From NCBI GenBank assembly GCA_013433145.1, contig CM024177.1, positions 8,768,110 through 8,832,109 of the forward strand: 64,000 nt of DNA, in the 5' to 3' direction. Shown in pieces: positions 1 through 14,800 of this stretch (positions are counted from its first letter, which is position 1; each line of letters starts with the position of its first letter). The notes under the pieces were generated by a model. It made no database searches and was not told where the DNA came from. It saw only the letters and a list, made by a program, of their open reading frames with translations. Origin of the DNA: Ascaris suum. Its lineage: Eukaryota; Nematoda; Chromadorea; Rhabditida; Ascarididae. The translations under genes were made by a program, and so were the position numbers.

Positions 1-1084
1 TTTTGATATGTATATGGATATATTCGATAAAATTGAGATAATTCCGAATGTGTTGAAATGACCTATGTATCCGAGACTATGAGATTTCATTGTAAGATTT
101 CGCTATTGATAGGTGATGAGTATGGAAGATGTTTTCGCTTCTTGGTGTCAAGAAGTTCCAACAAAATTGTTTTTAATTATGAAGAGTGTAAGAAGGGGGG
201 GGGGGTTGGTTACATAAAGTTTCCTTCTATGCGAGTACGTCTGTAAATGAAAAAAATTTTGGTTGATCTCACCGAAATATAGGAGTAGGTTAGTATTAAA
301 TATTTCATTTACGTCATTGTACGTATTGATTGTTATCTCTCTTCATACTCAGATTTTAGTTGTGGTACTTACAATTAAGGAATCTAATAGTTTCATGTTT
401 TAAGGAACTATTTGTAGTAGAATTTTGAGTGATTTTTATGGGATTGCGATAGTTTAATAAATCATTGAAATATGATTATCGAAATTGCATGTATTGTTAC
501 AACTATATAATTACAACAAATTAACTATTAAATTACAATTAACATCAATAATAGTAATTATCACTTGAAAATTGGTCGCTTAAGTACATTTGAATGTTTT
601 TTTTTTGCAATATGAAAATGTAATTCATTATTGCTAAGGGCTTATTATTTATTATAAGCGAACTCTTGAAATACTCTAATAGCGTCCATTTATGTGGCGT
701 TATTCAGGGGATTTCAATAATTTGAAACAATGTAAAAAAAAGAAAGAAAATATTTTTCTCGTTTATCTTTTTCGAACAGTTTTTAAAAGTATTCATATTT
801 TATTATTCAATTTCAAAATTATTCATCGAGGATATTTAAATTTTTCTCATAAATGCTGTTGATTTCTTTATTATCTCTAATAATTAAGATTCGAATGATT
901 TATGCATAGGAAGTGATTTAAGCATATGGAACTCTTATTTATTAAAAGGGGTTTGTTTCTTTGCATTAAAAAAATTTCTATGGTATCAAAATAGTTTTAC
1001 ATTGTTTCGTAATAACGAAAGTACCATTCCAGGATGTAACCGTACTTTTTCTGCTTTATTAAGTGATCTGTGGCACTTCTTTAG
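1..1084. other. AT-rich DNA, no supported gene
   Basis: Contains an 11-base poly-G tract at 195-205 and several T-rich stretches. An open frame at 58-246 runs through the poly-G tract and is not convincing. The region could hold 5' exons of the tentative gene at 1085-2222. Confidence 0.5.
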
Positions 1085-2222
1085 GGGTTTTCGTTGTGAG
1101 ATGTGGCTATGACGATATCTTGTCGGTCATGTCTGCTTGTTTGTCCAAATTTTCCAACTTGACAGACATTGAAGCTCAGATTGTAGGATTTGACGAGAAT
1201 AATCAAATTCAAAATGGCTATGATATTCCGAAGGAAAAAGTTATAATATCCGGAGGGAAAAAAAAATTAACATACATCTCAAAATCGATAGAATCGCATC
1301 TTAAGGGTGGATGAAGTTGAAGTCAATGAAAAGATATGAAAAAAAAAAGGCTGATAAGATGCGCATATAAACTTATGGCAGCATTTTATTATGATAAGCG
1401 TTTTCATAATTAGCCGATTGAATAATGAAAGCTGCATATTAATTATGTCGACCACATATGTAAATCTCTTACATAAAATTGCCTCTTTGAACGACAAGAA
1501 ATTTGCATATTAAGAACCTAACAGATGTAAAACGAGAATCGATGAGTTGCAAAACGTGGAAATTTCCGGGTAGACTTTTATATTTGTGAACCTTCAGGCA
1601 ATTGACCGTTCTATCGCAAAGGTCATACCGAGTAGTGATGGTAACCGATTGGAATTTTTGTCGGTCGGTTGCCAACCGGAAGCATTTGATTTCAACCGGA
1701 TTTCTAAAATGCCGGTTGGAGTTATTGATAGAAAGCTTCAGGTAAAAACTGGAATCCGGTTACTGCCGCTATAATCGGAAAAAGATCGTGATTGAGTTTC
1801 AATCACGGACCGAAATCCAGACGGTCGATTAGCAATTATTCGATGATATGAATTACGCTGAACAAATTTCATATCTACCTAACTTTAATGCTTTTCAAGT
1901 TGAAACACATACTCTTATACAAACATATAAACATACACATAGAAATGGCATTATGCATTTTGCACAGAAATTTTATGGATGAATCTACCAGATTGATTTC
2001 CTCGATGTGCAACACTTGAGTTCGTGACTTTGTACGTTTTGTCATTCGTTGGCAATTTACGAAAACGGTCGTTCTCAGAACCGATCAAACCATTATGTTG
2101 AAGAACCAGCTGCATATTTTACGACGCCTAGTGGATCTCTTACCTATATTATACGCAAATCAGTCAATTTCATTATATTGTGCTGTTATAGATATTTGAA
2201 TGTCTCACAACGAAATGATTAG
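1085..2222 (+). CDS. Possible 3' exons of an unidentified gene upstream of INCENP
   Basis: Three open stretches share compatible phase: 1085-1239 (after CTTCTTTAG, before a GTTATA donor), 1598-1741 (after CCTTCAG, before GTAAAA, 48 codons) and 2079-2222 (after GTTCTCAG, ending TAG). The joined frame is not recognised. The segment around PVGVIDRK recalls the strand VGVID-K of MetE-type (cobalamin-independent methionine synthase) barrels, but that alone is too little for an assignment. Further 5' exons would lie at the window edge or outside it. Open runs of this length arise often by chance here, so only the three successive splice-site and phase agreements speak for it. Confidence 0.3.
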
Positions 2223-3547
2223 GTGGGAAGTTTTGAAATTTTAGCGTCGAAGAGATCGCTTGACAATTTTTAGCATTAATTAAATGGGAGCATTTTAATT
2301 TAAAAAATTTTTTTTGTTTTACCATGGCGAGTATTTCGAGTTAGTTCACTTGTAACGATAAGGATGTATTAGTGGCGTTTCTCATTCGAAGTTTTGAATT
2401 GTTCACCAAACCTCCTTAGAGATTTATTTGGAGATTTGTTGCCACCACCCCACCCCCCCCCCCTGAAATCTTTTTTGAATATGCAGTAATTTTGGTCTTG
2501 ATCGTACCGTTGAGGTGATAGGACCTATAAGATCTGAATTTTCGACCACTCAAAAGTAGGTGTTTTGAGGTTAGCAAAATCAAAAATAAAATCACAACGA
2601 TTTAATAGCTTTGAACGATCGGCGTCCCATTGTGTATTTAAAACTTTTGCAATGCATTTTGTGTGGAATATTTGTGTGCATAGCGAGAGACATATATCTC
2701 AATGACTACATCCGTTATCATTGTTCAAAACGGAATGCGCGAATCTCTTTTATGGCCAGCCGATTAGGAATTATTTTTTCGAATATTTCATAATGAGATA
2801 TTGCAGATCTCATCATAAACTGCAGAATTTAATTTTTATTCCAATATTTCTGCAAATTTTTTTAATTCTATATAATGAAATTTTTTATCAGTAGTTTGTT
2901 TTTTTATGCATTTTGCAAGATTTTGAATAAGGTAATAAATAAATAAAAAATAAATAATAAAAATAAACTTATAATTTATAGTAAGTTGTAATAATCGAAG
3001 TTGTAAACTATCACCAATATGCATTGGAAAGTTTATTGATTATAATCCATTCGAGTAGATGAGTTCTTATCTCTATTTCTTTATGATTCACCAATTATTG
3101 CTTATACTTATAATTAGAGATAATAAAATTTGCAAGGCGTTTGTATCCGATACCTAATCGGTTATTGCCGAATACATTTTCTTATAAATACTTCATATAA
3201 TGAATGGATTTCACTATAAGACCATATAAGCGTTAGGGTTGTGTAATTGTTGTAATAGACTGAAAGAGATTGGAAGGGAGGGCACATCGTATCATTCTCT
3301 ATGAGAATCTCTCATCTATTTTCTCAAAATATGCTTTGATAAATTTTTCTTTTCGGCTATTCATTAATCATTGAGTGATGCCTTATACCTTCCCTTAGAT
3401 CTTATAATTTCTATTATTATATGATATTATGGAAAAAGAAATCTATACAACGAATTTTATTAGTTGATTAGTTGTTTATATATTGTTCGAAATATTTGAA
3501 TTATTTTTAAGTGTTATTTTTGATATTGTAAGGGAAAATCGATCGTT
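2223..3547. other. Upstream region of INCENP
   Basis: AT-rich with an 11-base poly-C tract at 2453-2463. The last 30 bases before the INCENP ATG contain an in-frame stop (TGA about 3524) and a GTAAG that could be an unusual trans-splice acceptor (AAG). No TATA box or other promoter element can be singled out in such AT-rich DNA. Confidence 0.4.
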
Positions 3548-6500
3548 ATGGTCAAAGAAAAGAAGCCAAAAGAGCATTGCCATCCAGTCTTCGATCGTCT
3601 CCTTACCGATCCGGAGTTAGTTTATTTTATTTTTGCATATTTATTTTCGTAAGCCTTTATGAATGAATTCGAAGCAACACACGATGGGGATAGCCGACAT
3701 AGGGTAGTGCTTCTGCAGTTGACGGATCTCTTTATAAGTGATTCGCGGAGATGAGGCGAGGGGGAACGACTTTCGAATCGCTACGTCCCAAATGCGACCA
3801 GAAAACATTATGACTACTTTGTTCCGACTCGTCCTGTATGACTCAGAGTTCAAAATTCTATATGAATCGTCCATTGATGCGATCAGAAAGCACAAATGCA
3901 TTATCGCCTAAGGCAAAGATAGACATATAAAGGCTTGAGAGTAGTGACCGACAGAATAGAGCATCATGTCAAACGAAATAATAAATGAAAATGCGTGAAA
4001 TTGAAACTTCCATGCAAATGCATTGTTTTATTATTCGTTAGTCCTCCTTTCATTGCTGCATACCTCCAAGCAATTCCGTTTGAACAAAAGGTGGAACAAG
4101 GATCCGGACGTTTACATTAGCGTTAGTTTCTTCTCCATTTCTGTCTAAAAAATACGCTTTCACATAAATTTTTGGTAAGTTCTCCGTGGTTATAATTTGA
4201 TAGGTTCCAACGTAAATGTAAAGTTTTGGAGGAAAAAACTCTCTGTTGCAATTTTCAGATTTTTATAAGTTTTGCATTAATCTATTTTCGGCTATTTCGT
4301 TTATATTTTCATCTCATTTAAAGGATCGGATTCTTCGCTATCGATACGAAAGTGAAGCGATTATTTTACGAACGTTTTATGGAGACGCTTGACGAACATT
4401 TTCAACGGATGATGGCTGAGAAAGAAATTGCGAAGAGAATCATTTGCGTGGAGTTAGTCGTTTTATGATCGTTTCATTGGTTTTTAATCGAAAATATGCG
4501 CGAATAGATCTTTGAAAATTATTGGATAGAAAAATTCCATAGGCAAATATTTGAAGGGGAGAGTTTTTCTCATTCGTAGAATTGAATGGAGAAGTTGAGA
4601 ATTGAGTGGAGAAATACATAGCAGTATAACTCAATCATCTTTTTATTTGCGGCGTTTTTATTTCATGCTTTTTTTTTTTGAAATAGTAATTTTTATTAGC
4701 AAATATTGTTGGATTATGTGTGTGCCTCTGTGCGTCTGCGTGAACGTGCGCGCATGCGTGCGTCCGTGTGCATTACGTATGCATCTCTGTATATACAAGT
4801 AAGTGATCGGTTCTTTAACAAATGTATTATTAGTATGTCTTTTTTTAATTTGTAGTATACGTTTAGTTGGCTTGATTTCAGAACGGCGCAACCATTTTTC
4901 AGCTTCTTTCTGTATTCTCTTTGGCATTTTCGATCGTCACCGTTTTGTAACACTGTGGAATATGTGTAATGCTGATTTAAAAGACCTTGTCTGTTGGGCC
5001 TTCACTATGGAATGAGATTTAATCAGGCTTTTGAATGCTGTATGATACATTGCAGCGGTGAATGGATCAAATTTTTGCGGTCATGAAAAGATGTTTGCTT
5101 TCTGGTGGGAAGAGTTTACATGCCAAGTGATCATTGCATAATCTACACTTCAATTGATCTCTCGGATCGGTTTCGTTTAAACGCTTATTCCTAAATTAAA
5201 ATGGAATGAAGAAAGAGATTTAAGAATTTATTGAAAACAAATGCTTTTTACTGCCGAATGTTTATGAGAGAGATAGGAGCACTTCGATTAGCGAGGTACT
5301 GCATTTGCGGTGTCACCAGTTTTTAGCGTACGTACTATGTGCTGGATGCAGTTTCATAAATTTTGCAAAATTTTTGTAGTTTTCAATAGGCAATCTTCAG
5401 GAGTGGTCAAGAGAAATTGCCAAAGACGCCAACCCGGAACAACAAATTCATTCAGATGACCGCCTCGTTGAAAGCAATCAGAAACGATTTGGCGGTCAAC
5501 GAAATCAGTGGCTTTACGAATGAAGAAGCGGAAAGATATACCGAAAGGTGATTCATTCGGAGATCTTCCCAGTTGTTATGGAAACATTTTTTTAACGCAA
5601 TATTAGGGCTATAGTTTAATATTTATCGCTAATTTATGCAAAAATACATTGTGATGACTTTGTATATATGCTTATGACTGCGTACCGAGAGAGAGATCAG
5701 TTGAAGTCCAATTTTTGGATTTGATCTACAACCAAGATAACGTATCAGATGAACTTTGTTCCGAAGTTTATGTCCAAGATGAAACGAGAATGACAAAAAG
5801 TTCTTAAAGAGAAGAAAAAAATTTTGTTTAATATCAAGGTTAGAAACGTTCACGATACGTGGACGTCGCATAGGAAGCATTATAGCGATAGGATCGGACT
5901 TTTAGTAAAGGCGTTTTCCATTTTAGTGGTCATGTGAGCCATTTTGAATAATGATGCCGGCCACAGGTTAATGTTAACTTAGATGCAACTTAAAACTTAT
6001 ATTTAGGCGTATGCAAATTTTTGAAATAATTGGACGTGGATTTGCATAGGTGGGATTTATGAACGGATCATGTTAGTTGATTAGTGTTGCTCATTTGCAT
6101 AAGCTTAACTTAAGTTTAGAATAAGTTCAGTTAACTTCAGTTTTAAACTTGGTTTTGATTGAAACTGAAATCTGTTAGTATGGTAAATAACAAATGACAA
6201 CTACTGTTGTCGGATGGTTTTTTGTTTTTCTCTTTTTTATTCTCCAAGAACGTTTTATTTATTTTTCGAGACACGTGTTGTCGTTGCGTCACATGCAAAG
6301 AATGCGCTTTTGAGTGGTGACACATGTGTACGCCATTTCATTTACATCATTTCGATCCCATTTGAAACCGAAGTTAATTGATGGCGATTTAGGCATCGGG
6401 GATGCGGGTTGATCGGAATTTCGGCGACCGTTAGTGCTTGCTTTCTCGAATTTTGTTTGCCATCGTCTCTTTCGGTGTAGAAGCACTCAGCACGCCGTAT

Positions 6501-8823
6501 TTCTCTTATATTCTTTCATATTTCATGTACTTTTCATAATGAGTTCGTTTTTCATTGAAATTCATTTGAGGAATTTGTGTAAAAATTTTAACGCAAGCAT
6601 GGATGTACACATCTTTTTTTTCTAGGTGTTCTATTTTTATTAGATATATAACTATACGAGTGCATTATTTTCAGATAGAAGGTAAGTATTTTGTGGCATG
6701 TATGCAGCAAGTACACCGGAAGTGGTGAGATTCCTCTAACACCACATGTCCAACAAATAGGAAGGAGGTGGAAGGAATAGAGTTATATGTCTTTGTTTTT
6801 TGGTAGGGAGGGGGTCGACCTTCTGAGAGTTGCTTTCACTCGGTTTGATGACATAAAAAAGTGAAAGAGAAAAGATTGTGGACAGAGGATAGGTAGAGTA
6901 GGAGAAAGATGAAGATTTATGGTTATGTTTTGACGTGTTTTGTGGTTTAATATGTGCTCTGATTTGCAGTGCTCATGCAACCATCAATGAGAATACCGAC
7001 TCGAGAGTGCTTACTCCACGGTTTATACCGGTTAGCCCATTGTATTGCTTGAGGGAATTGGGAGTGATTAAGCAATATGGGAGGAACGTCATGTAAAGGA
7101 TTCTGCAGACACCGAGTAAACTTGACATGATTGAAAGTGCCGGGCACGTATGATTTAATAAATTTTTGCTGGAGCCGTTTATAGGAGGTTTCTCGTACCT
7201 TTCTAACTAATTTGGATGGGGTGGATGCGGAAGATTTCCTTGTTTCGTTTTTGGTAGCAGAGGGGGAAATAAAGAGTCGCGTGTGCCTTTCCATGTGCCC
7301 TTAATTTTGATGCGATAAGCTTTGCATAGTACAGCTGGGAAGTATGAGAGAGTCGAAATTATGATTTCTTTTTTAACGCCTATTAAGGTATAGTTTGTAT
7401 TTTTTTATTCACTGCGGAGGAATGAAACTTAAATTGTGGCCTGTGTTCCTCTTAACATATAGCACTAGTTAGTTATGATGCATCTACGATTGCTGTACTT
7501 TGCGCTCAAGGTGATTGCTGTGTGGAAAATTGATTACAGGTAGACGATGATCTTTGAAGTTTGCGTATTTTTTTCATTGCTTTCATAAATAGTAACCAGC
7601 AGACAACACGGTAAACATGCAAGGTTTGAAGATCGACTTCAAAGTAGAAAAGGAATCATGATGTTGATGTAAAACGGAAAAATAATAGATCAGGGGGGTT
7701 TCTTATTTTATAAAAATCCACCTAGCACAAAGAATTTATGATGAGGGGGTGTTTTTTGTTGCAGTAATAAATGACCGAAGTTTACTGTAGACCCAAAGAG
7801 TCATAATGAAAGGGATTGAGAGGGGCACTGAGTTGACATTTTTCATGGGAGAGCTAAAACCTTGAGATTTTTGTAGGCAGGTTGGTGCAGACAAGAACTG
7901 TTAATGGAATTGAAACTTTCCAATGGTTTATAGCGCAATATTAAATTGAAAAGCGTGTATCGATATTGCAGTGGCTAAAGTGAAGTTTTTTCTAAACATC
8001 ATTTGTAGTTAATTACTTCCACTTAGTCCGTGAATTTCCTGTTGAAGAAATAAATAATCAGGTGATTTGTTTTCAGAGACAAATCAAGCAAGAAGTTTTT
8101 TCTGTCGAATCGCCTCATCGTGGACGTTCTCCGCGAATCGTGAGGACTACTGATCGCACTCCGCGTGCTCATAACGTTTCAACTTATCCACATCCGCCTA
8201 AAATTGTGGTAAGAAGTTTTTCAATATGTTTTGTGCGGTAAAAAATTGGAAGAATTTCATTGTAAGTCTCAAATATTCCGTAATTTCTAAAAATTGATAT
8301 GTGAGGAAACGAGGAAGAGAGAGGCAGGAGAAAGGCCTTTTGTGATCTACAAAGATACTAGCAGGAGAAGGTAACGCTAGTGAGGGAACTGTCATTTAAA
8401 TTCTCGGTGAAACAACGAGAAGTGGCGCAGATGCCATATAGTCTCCTTAGCGTTTGATCAATGGTTGGAAAGTTTACCGTGTTGACTTTGTGCGCGACAG
8501 CGCCTTGCTTATTGCCCGAATAGAATTGAAATATTGAATGTAATTATTTTATACGACTTATTGACATTTTTGATGGTTTTGCTACCCATTGTTTTGTATT
8601 TTTATGTTTATTTAAATTTAAACGTGAATGATTGATTTTCCTCTAGGAACAGGAAGCTCATAGAAGTGGAGATCTTTTTGCGTCGAGCGAAAGGAGTAAA
8701 ACGTCAAGAAAAAATTCGCCTTCTCCATCGAGGTTAGTGTTTTTTTGTGTCAGATGTTGTGTCTCTTGATAGTATTGTCAGTGCGATGTGGTGTTTATCT
8801 TACCTTTCATATGCATTCTTTGA

Positions 8824-8884
<61 letters not shown>

Positions 8885-11800
8885 TAGCGGATGCTTATTT
8901 TTCTGTAACCTAATTTTTGTTCGGTTTTTTTTTAGTTAATTGAGGTTCCTTCAATGTGATTATTTATTGTACACGAGAATATTGATGGGATTTTTTCGGA
9001 TTTATTCATTTAGTAACGTATCATTTAGCAAAGATTCTTTAATCGAAATATTTCATCCCTAATGCGGGGAAAAGAAAGGTGTCCCCATTGGCCAATTTTT
9101 TAAGAGGAAACGCAGATGAAACATTCAGGTAAAACAGGTAATCCAAATAAAACAAACAGGTAAAACGTAAACGAAGTATAGAAACTCAAAAAAAAAAGAA
9201 TATAAAGAACAGAAATTTCCTCAGTATATAGTGGGCGAATATGTAATATAGTACTTGAGTGGTAAACACTATAGATAATTGGATATAATATAAAAAAAGC
9301 GATTGCAAAAGGTAATTTCTGTGAGGGTAATGCATTGAGTGTAAGATAGTCTGATAGATCGAGTTAATGATCTGCTTAAAGATATTTGCGTTTTATTTAG
9401 TGAATTTTTTTTATTTTGATTGTAATTCTTTCAGATCTCAACATGCAACAATAACGAGACCACCCCCTTCACCATATGCCGACGCTGTGAGGGCGGTTGT
9501 CGCTAAGCAGGTGCGCTTTTCTTTTCATTCTCATTTCTAATGAAATCATATTACATGCGAAACGTTCATTAATCTTCTCTAAGTTTATTATCATTAATTC
9601 CATTGTGCTCTGATTCCAGGGGGTATCTTTAAACCGTTTAGTATCCACGTTGAAATGTTTTTAATGAACTGTCGTTTAAATAAGTATAATAGATTTATGT
9701 ATACAATATTCAGCGTTGATAGGATTTTTCGTTGATTCGGCGTCAAGTATTCTTCTTCCTGACAATATTTCTCGATTTCCTTTAGATTGGAATATAATGC
9801 GCCTTGAAGTCGTATTATTTGCGTAGAATGTGAAAGAAGTGATGCGATCCCATAATAGTCATTTGGTCCCTCATTTTTGCATTAGCATGTGGTTATGTTC
9901 GTTGATTTGCATATAACTGTGTTTTACGAACTTTTTTATTGTCACGCTTAAAGGTTTTAAATTTAGTGCAATTTGCTTGTTGGAACTTTTTCGTTACCCT
10001 TCCGGAGTTATTATTGAAAGCGATCGATTAAAACGTATAAATTTTGGGCGATTCAATTACACTTATGCTTATTATTTGAAAAGGATTCTGTTTGAAGTCT
10101 GTCCTATTTTTTTGGGTCGTTAAGATTACGTGTTGTGATTCATGTATTGATCTCATAGATTCCGTTTGTGTTTATGTGTAATTCGGCCCCTCCAAACTTC
10201 TTGTCTACTAGCTTTGTAAGGGCATGTTGGATTTTTCACCGGCCCGAAGAAATCTCCCAAGTCTATACCAAGTTTTAAGGTCAGTGTAGGGCATCTGAGA
10301 GCTTAAGATCTTTCTAGCAGATGAGCCAGCTTCGTTTTCTCGAAATGTTTGGTGTTTTTGCACCAGTTTGCTTTGGTCATTTTCGATGAATAAATTGTGG
10401 GCGAAGGACGTCACGTTTTTCATATGCGCTGAGAGTTTTTTGTTGACTACATTTGAAAGTAATGATTACTTAGCATTTCATTGGCCGAGAGTTCTTTTTT
10501 TATTTTGATGTATTTGTTTCAAATGGAGTTGATGTTAAGGAAAAGATCCGTAAGGCGCTATCTCCGGGTCGTCCAATAATGCCAGCCACTCAGCCAACCG
10601 CAGTTGTTTATCGTCTACCGCCTGCTGTTAAGGTTTATGCAGATTTGCTGTTAGCATGCCGGCTTGTATTAGCAATTTGTCACTTATTTCCATAAAATTA
10701 AACAAATTACTTCATTACCGGGTGTAATTCGTCTACTTTCTCTTAGATTTTACAAAGTAATTGCTGTAGCTTTTTGTTCGCTTTATGTACTGCCAATAAA
10801 TTGCTATATGAGAATGCTTTAAGACATCCATAGACGTAGACAATACAAAATGATGATATAGAGATGGAATATTGCATCTTTATGATGCTTAAAATTGACG
10901 GCAATTCGGTGAAATCCCACTTAAATGTGAAGGGTTGAAGACGACAAATCGAATGGGATGTTGTGCGTGATGCGTTCATAAGTTTTAGATTTGTGATTTG
11001 GGAAAGCTTATCGCTATCGGAATGCGGAAGGTGTTTCAACTGGATTTTTTGGGGATGGAAAGCTGGTTGGAAAACGGGATAAATGGATACCTAGATGCCA
11101 TGATAGAGTAGAAAATGATTCTAGTGGTTTCAAAGCGTCTTAATTATCTAAGGGGCAGAAAGATAGGATCCGTTCTATGGGAACATTAGAGGAGATCATT
11201 TTTTAAAGGATTGAGATGCCATATTTCGTCAGCTTAGTTGATGCTGTTCCCTTCTGTTGTTTTGAGTAAAAAACTTATTTTTATAGCGATACGAAATTAT
11301 GATTCGCTTTTTCTTTATTAGTAAATAATCCATCAGAAAATTTTTCTTGCGGTTATCGCAGTAACGTAAGTATTACTAGATTTTTGCATTTATATTTGGA
11401 ACGAATGTTTTCACCAATAGTTATAAAATTGCTGAAATAGTAACTGAATGATAGAATAATAAATATTGAGTTTTTGGGTTTGTCTTTTTTTTTCGATTAT
11501 AAACACAAACATTTGAACTGGCATTGTTTCATCTTTGAATTTTTTCCTTTAGCCGATGACTTTTGAACTAATCGTTTAGCCTTGGAGAGTGGGCAAAGAA
11601 GGTGATAGTTTAAGCACTAATTCAAGATCGGTAACTATGGGTAAGATCTGCAACTAGAATACTCCTAACTTTTATCCATTCCATTTGTGCTATAAGAAAT
11701 TGCCATGAGAGCTATACAGCTATCATAAAAATTATCTAAGTTGTATGGTGTGTAAAGTCTTGCACTTGTGCATTTATAAATTTTCCCAAAGATCGGTGAA

Positions 11801-14800
11801 AGGAAGTAGCATAAATATGTTTTAAGTGAAATGTTTATGCTTGATCCATTATTTTTTATTTTTCAATGTTTTATTTCAGAAAACAAGAAATTCGGAATTA
11901 GTTCGTAAGATGGAAGAGAAAACCAAATCGGTGATTTCGAATAGAGAGGAAATTGTAAGAGAGCGTGCCGAACGTGCGAAAAGGTCTTATTTTTATTTAT
12001 TTCTTTTTTTTTTGAAGTCACATTTTGTATGTTTCAAATATATATGCGAGATGCGTCATTTTCTACTCTATGGGAATAAGTGAGCATTGCTACGGAAAGA
12101 AATATTTGATTTTTTGGCAAAATTTTTTTATATGCAATGTTCGTAATGATTTATGCGAAAGAAAGGAATTGTTGATTTGAATATTTTGGTTAATTAATTA
12201 ATAGTAATGAGCGTTTTGAAAAGATTATAGGCATCGAATTGAAAAGTTAGAAGATATGATTATAAAACAAACAGTGCACGAAATCATTGCTTTCTTTATT
12301 TAACGATGGTTTAAAATGGTGATTTAAGCAACAGTTTGAATTCGATAATGATGGGTACGATGTGCGACTATGATGGTGGTAGGGTAGTGATTTAGATCTT
12401 GTTACCTTCTACCTTTTTTTCTACTATAGAATGAAAAATTTTCTATCCAGAAAAGTGATGCATCTTGGATCTTGCAGTATCCAAGGGTTCCATTCTTTAG
12501 AATGTTGTATTCTTGAAGAGTTGTCAATTGATAGACGGGTTATTTGGTTGAAGTATTGATATTATTGACTAGGAAGTTATTTTTAATTCTGGCGACCATA
12601 TATGGTTGTGTTAATCACAACAAATTCAGGCTATTTCGTTCGTCTGTTGATGAATAGCCAATTGAGGAAATAAGTCGTTTTTCTTAAAAATCCTGATTTG
12701 TTTGTATGATAAGCGTTGATGGGGGAGACCTATAAGTGGTACTTCACTTCGACAGAGAGGGAGGGGAGATATTCATTTATTCCTAATTTCATAACGTTTT
12801 GCTATAGGGGAGAAATTGGAGGCCTTTTTGAGTTTATTTGAAATTAAATTCAACGATTCATCCTTCTCCACGATGAAAACTTAGATCCTTTTAAGTTTGC
12901 GTTATAGCCGTATATTAATGCTGATTACGGTGTTGCAGATTTTGCTCATGGAGCGTTATGAAGAGAGGTTTTGCCTTATTACTTCCTTTGTTTGATTTGG
13001 AGTATTGATGGACGGCGCTCGCATTTAAGCGTATAGGATGATGCAAGCATTTCAGGGAGCGAGAGGAGAGAGCTCGACGTGTGGAAAGAAACAACCGGAA
13101 GAAGGAACAAGAACTGGAGGCTAGATTGGCTATTATACGGCAAAGAGAGCAAGAAATTGAGGAGCTTAGAAAGCAACAGACAAGTCCAATGAAGAGGCTC
13201 CAAGGAACCAAATCTTCTGTGAAGTGTGTTTGTTACTAATTTTATTGTTGCAGTGTCGATTATAGGGGGAGGGAGGGAGGGATGGCAACGGGTGAGAGGT
13301 TTGTACTATATGCTGCTTTAGTTAATCGGGGGGGGGGGGGGAATTAATTGTCTTAGAGTAGTTGGAAATTTGTTTATAGGGTAAGTTTGTGCTAATGGAT
13401 TCATAGGTGACTTTTAGGTTATATTGGTCCCAGTTACAAGAAGCACACCAAATGTTGATTGATCGATATTGAATAGGATCGTTTCGGACACTCTCATTTC
13501 ATCTATTGTGTTCCTTTTTATCTATTATTTTATGACGTTTGTTGGAGTATACCAAAGGGGACATGGAGGTAGTAGTAGGGCTATTGAGGAAACGAAGTAT
13601 TGATCAAGCAGATTACGTGAATCTGTTTGGGTGAGTTGTTGATAAATGGGAAAGGAGTCTCGTTTGATTTAAGGACTCCTCCACGCAGTGCTGCTCGAAC
13701 GCGTAATGCTACCGGCAGCGCACAACGTTCTCGACCCAGTCCGAGGAAGCCGCCGCGGAAGACACCGGATACCGGAGCGTTCATAAATGAAGTCAAACAT
13801 TTAATGTCACATTCACCTCCAGCACCGGTTCGTTCGTTTCATTAGATCGTCGTGCAGATTGGATGACCGGAAGGGAGATATTCACTAATAGGGAGATCGT
13901 GGGAAGCGAGTGATCTAGGTTGTCTGCATTGTTCGACAAGCTGATGCTGATTTTCAAAGACTAAATAGTGTTCAGAGCCTACAGATTAAGATCGAGGCCC
14001 CTCATATTTCGTTTAACGTCGTCTGATTGTCGAAGGACGGTGACTATCCATTTGCGCAACACGGCTTTACGGACTTCTTTGAATGTGCTTTTACAGGAGC
14101 GCTTATGCAGGACTAGTAAGGTTAATGCTTGCTGTGAGCGGAGGGCATCTCGCTGAGAGAAAGGAGAGTGAACTGTTTTTTTCCGAGATTTTTCCGGCCA
14201 GAAGCCTTATTGGCCCATTAATGCGATTGCTGGTTTAAAAGAATGGTTTTAGTGCCCGCTTTTTCAGGAATATGTTTGACAGCATATGACACGAATAATA
14301 GTCTGAAGTAATGGGTTAGGAAAGACAAGGAATTCGGGGATCACCAGTCAATTTCGAAATACGATGTAGGCACCTGCAATTTTGCAGCTTTTCGTGATGA
14401 AGAAGCCTGTCTCAAAGTTCTTTAACGTTATTTTGTCTGTCTGCTTGCTTTTATATCTTGGTCTACATTTTTTATCTGCTTACAATATGAGTGAGACAGT
14501 TTGGGGAGGGGGGTGGGGGGATCTAGTTGCCAAGCAGGATTATCCGTTTGATAGTTTCTTCTGCTCTAACTTCATAACAATCTTCCACTTCAGTGGCCTT
14601 TAAATAGATAGTACTTCTACGTAGTAGCAGAAACCGATTTTTTTAATGATCCAAATGCAGTTTTTAGAATATAGTATTGGGTGGTTTGTTGCAGAGTAAA
14701 TGTGGAATACATATGTGCATAGCATTTATTTTTGCAAGCAAACAGCATCTTATTTATGGCATCGAATGTCATATCATTTTATGCGCATTTATGGAATTCG

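Noticed and set aside
3641..3901. 86-codon minus-strand frame in INCENP intron 1
   Set aside because: Several frames on both strands are open here because of composition, and none has splice sites or similarity.
6675..6681. Seven-base micro-exon between an ideal TTTTCAG acceptor and a perfect GTAAGT donor in INCENP intron 3
   Set aside because: Inclusion would create an immediate in-frame stop and break the phase of the next exon. At most a cryptic or poison exon, with no evidence of use.
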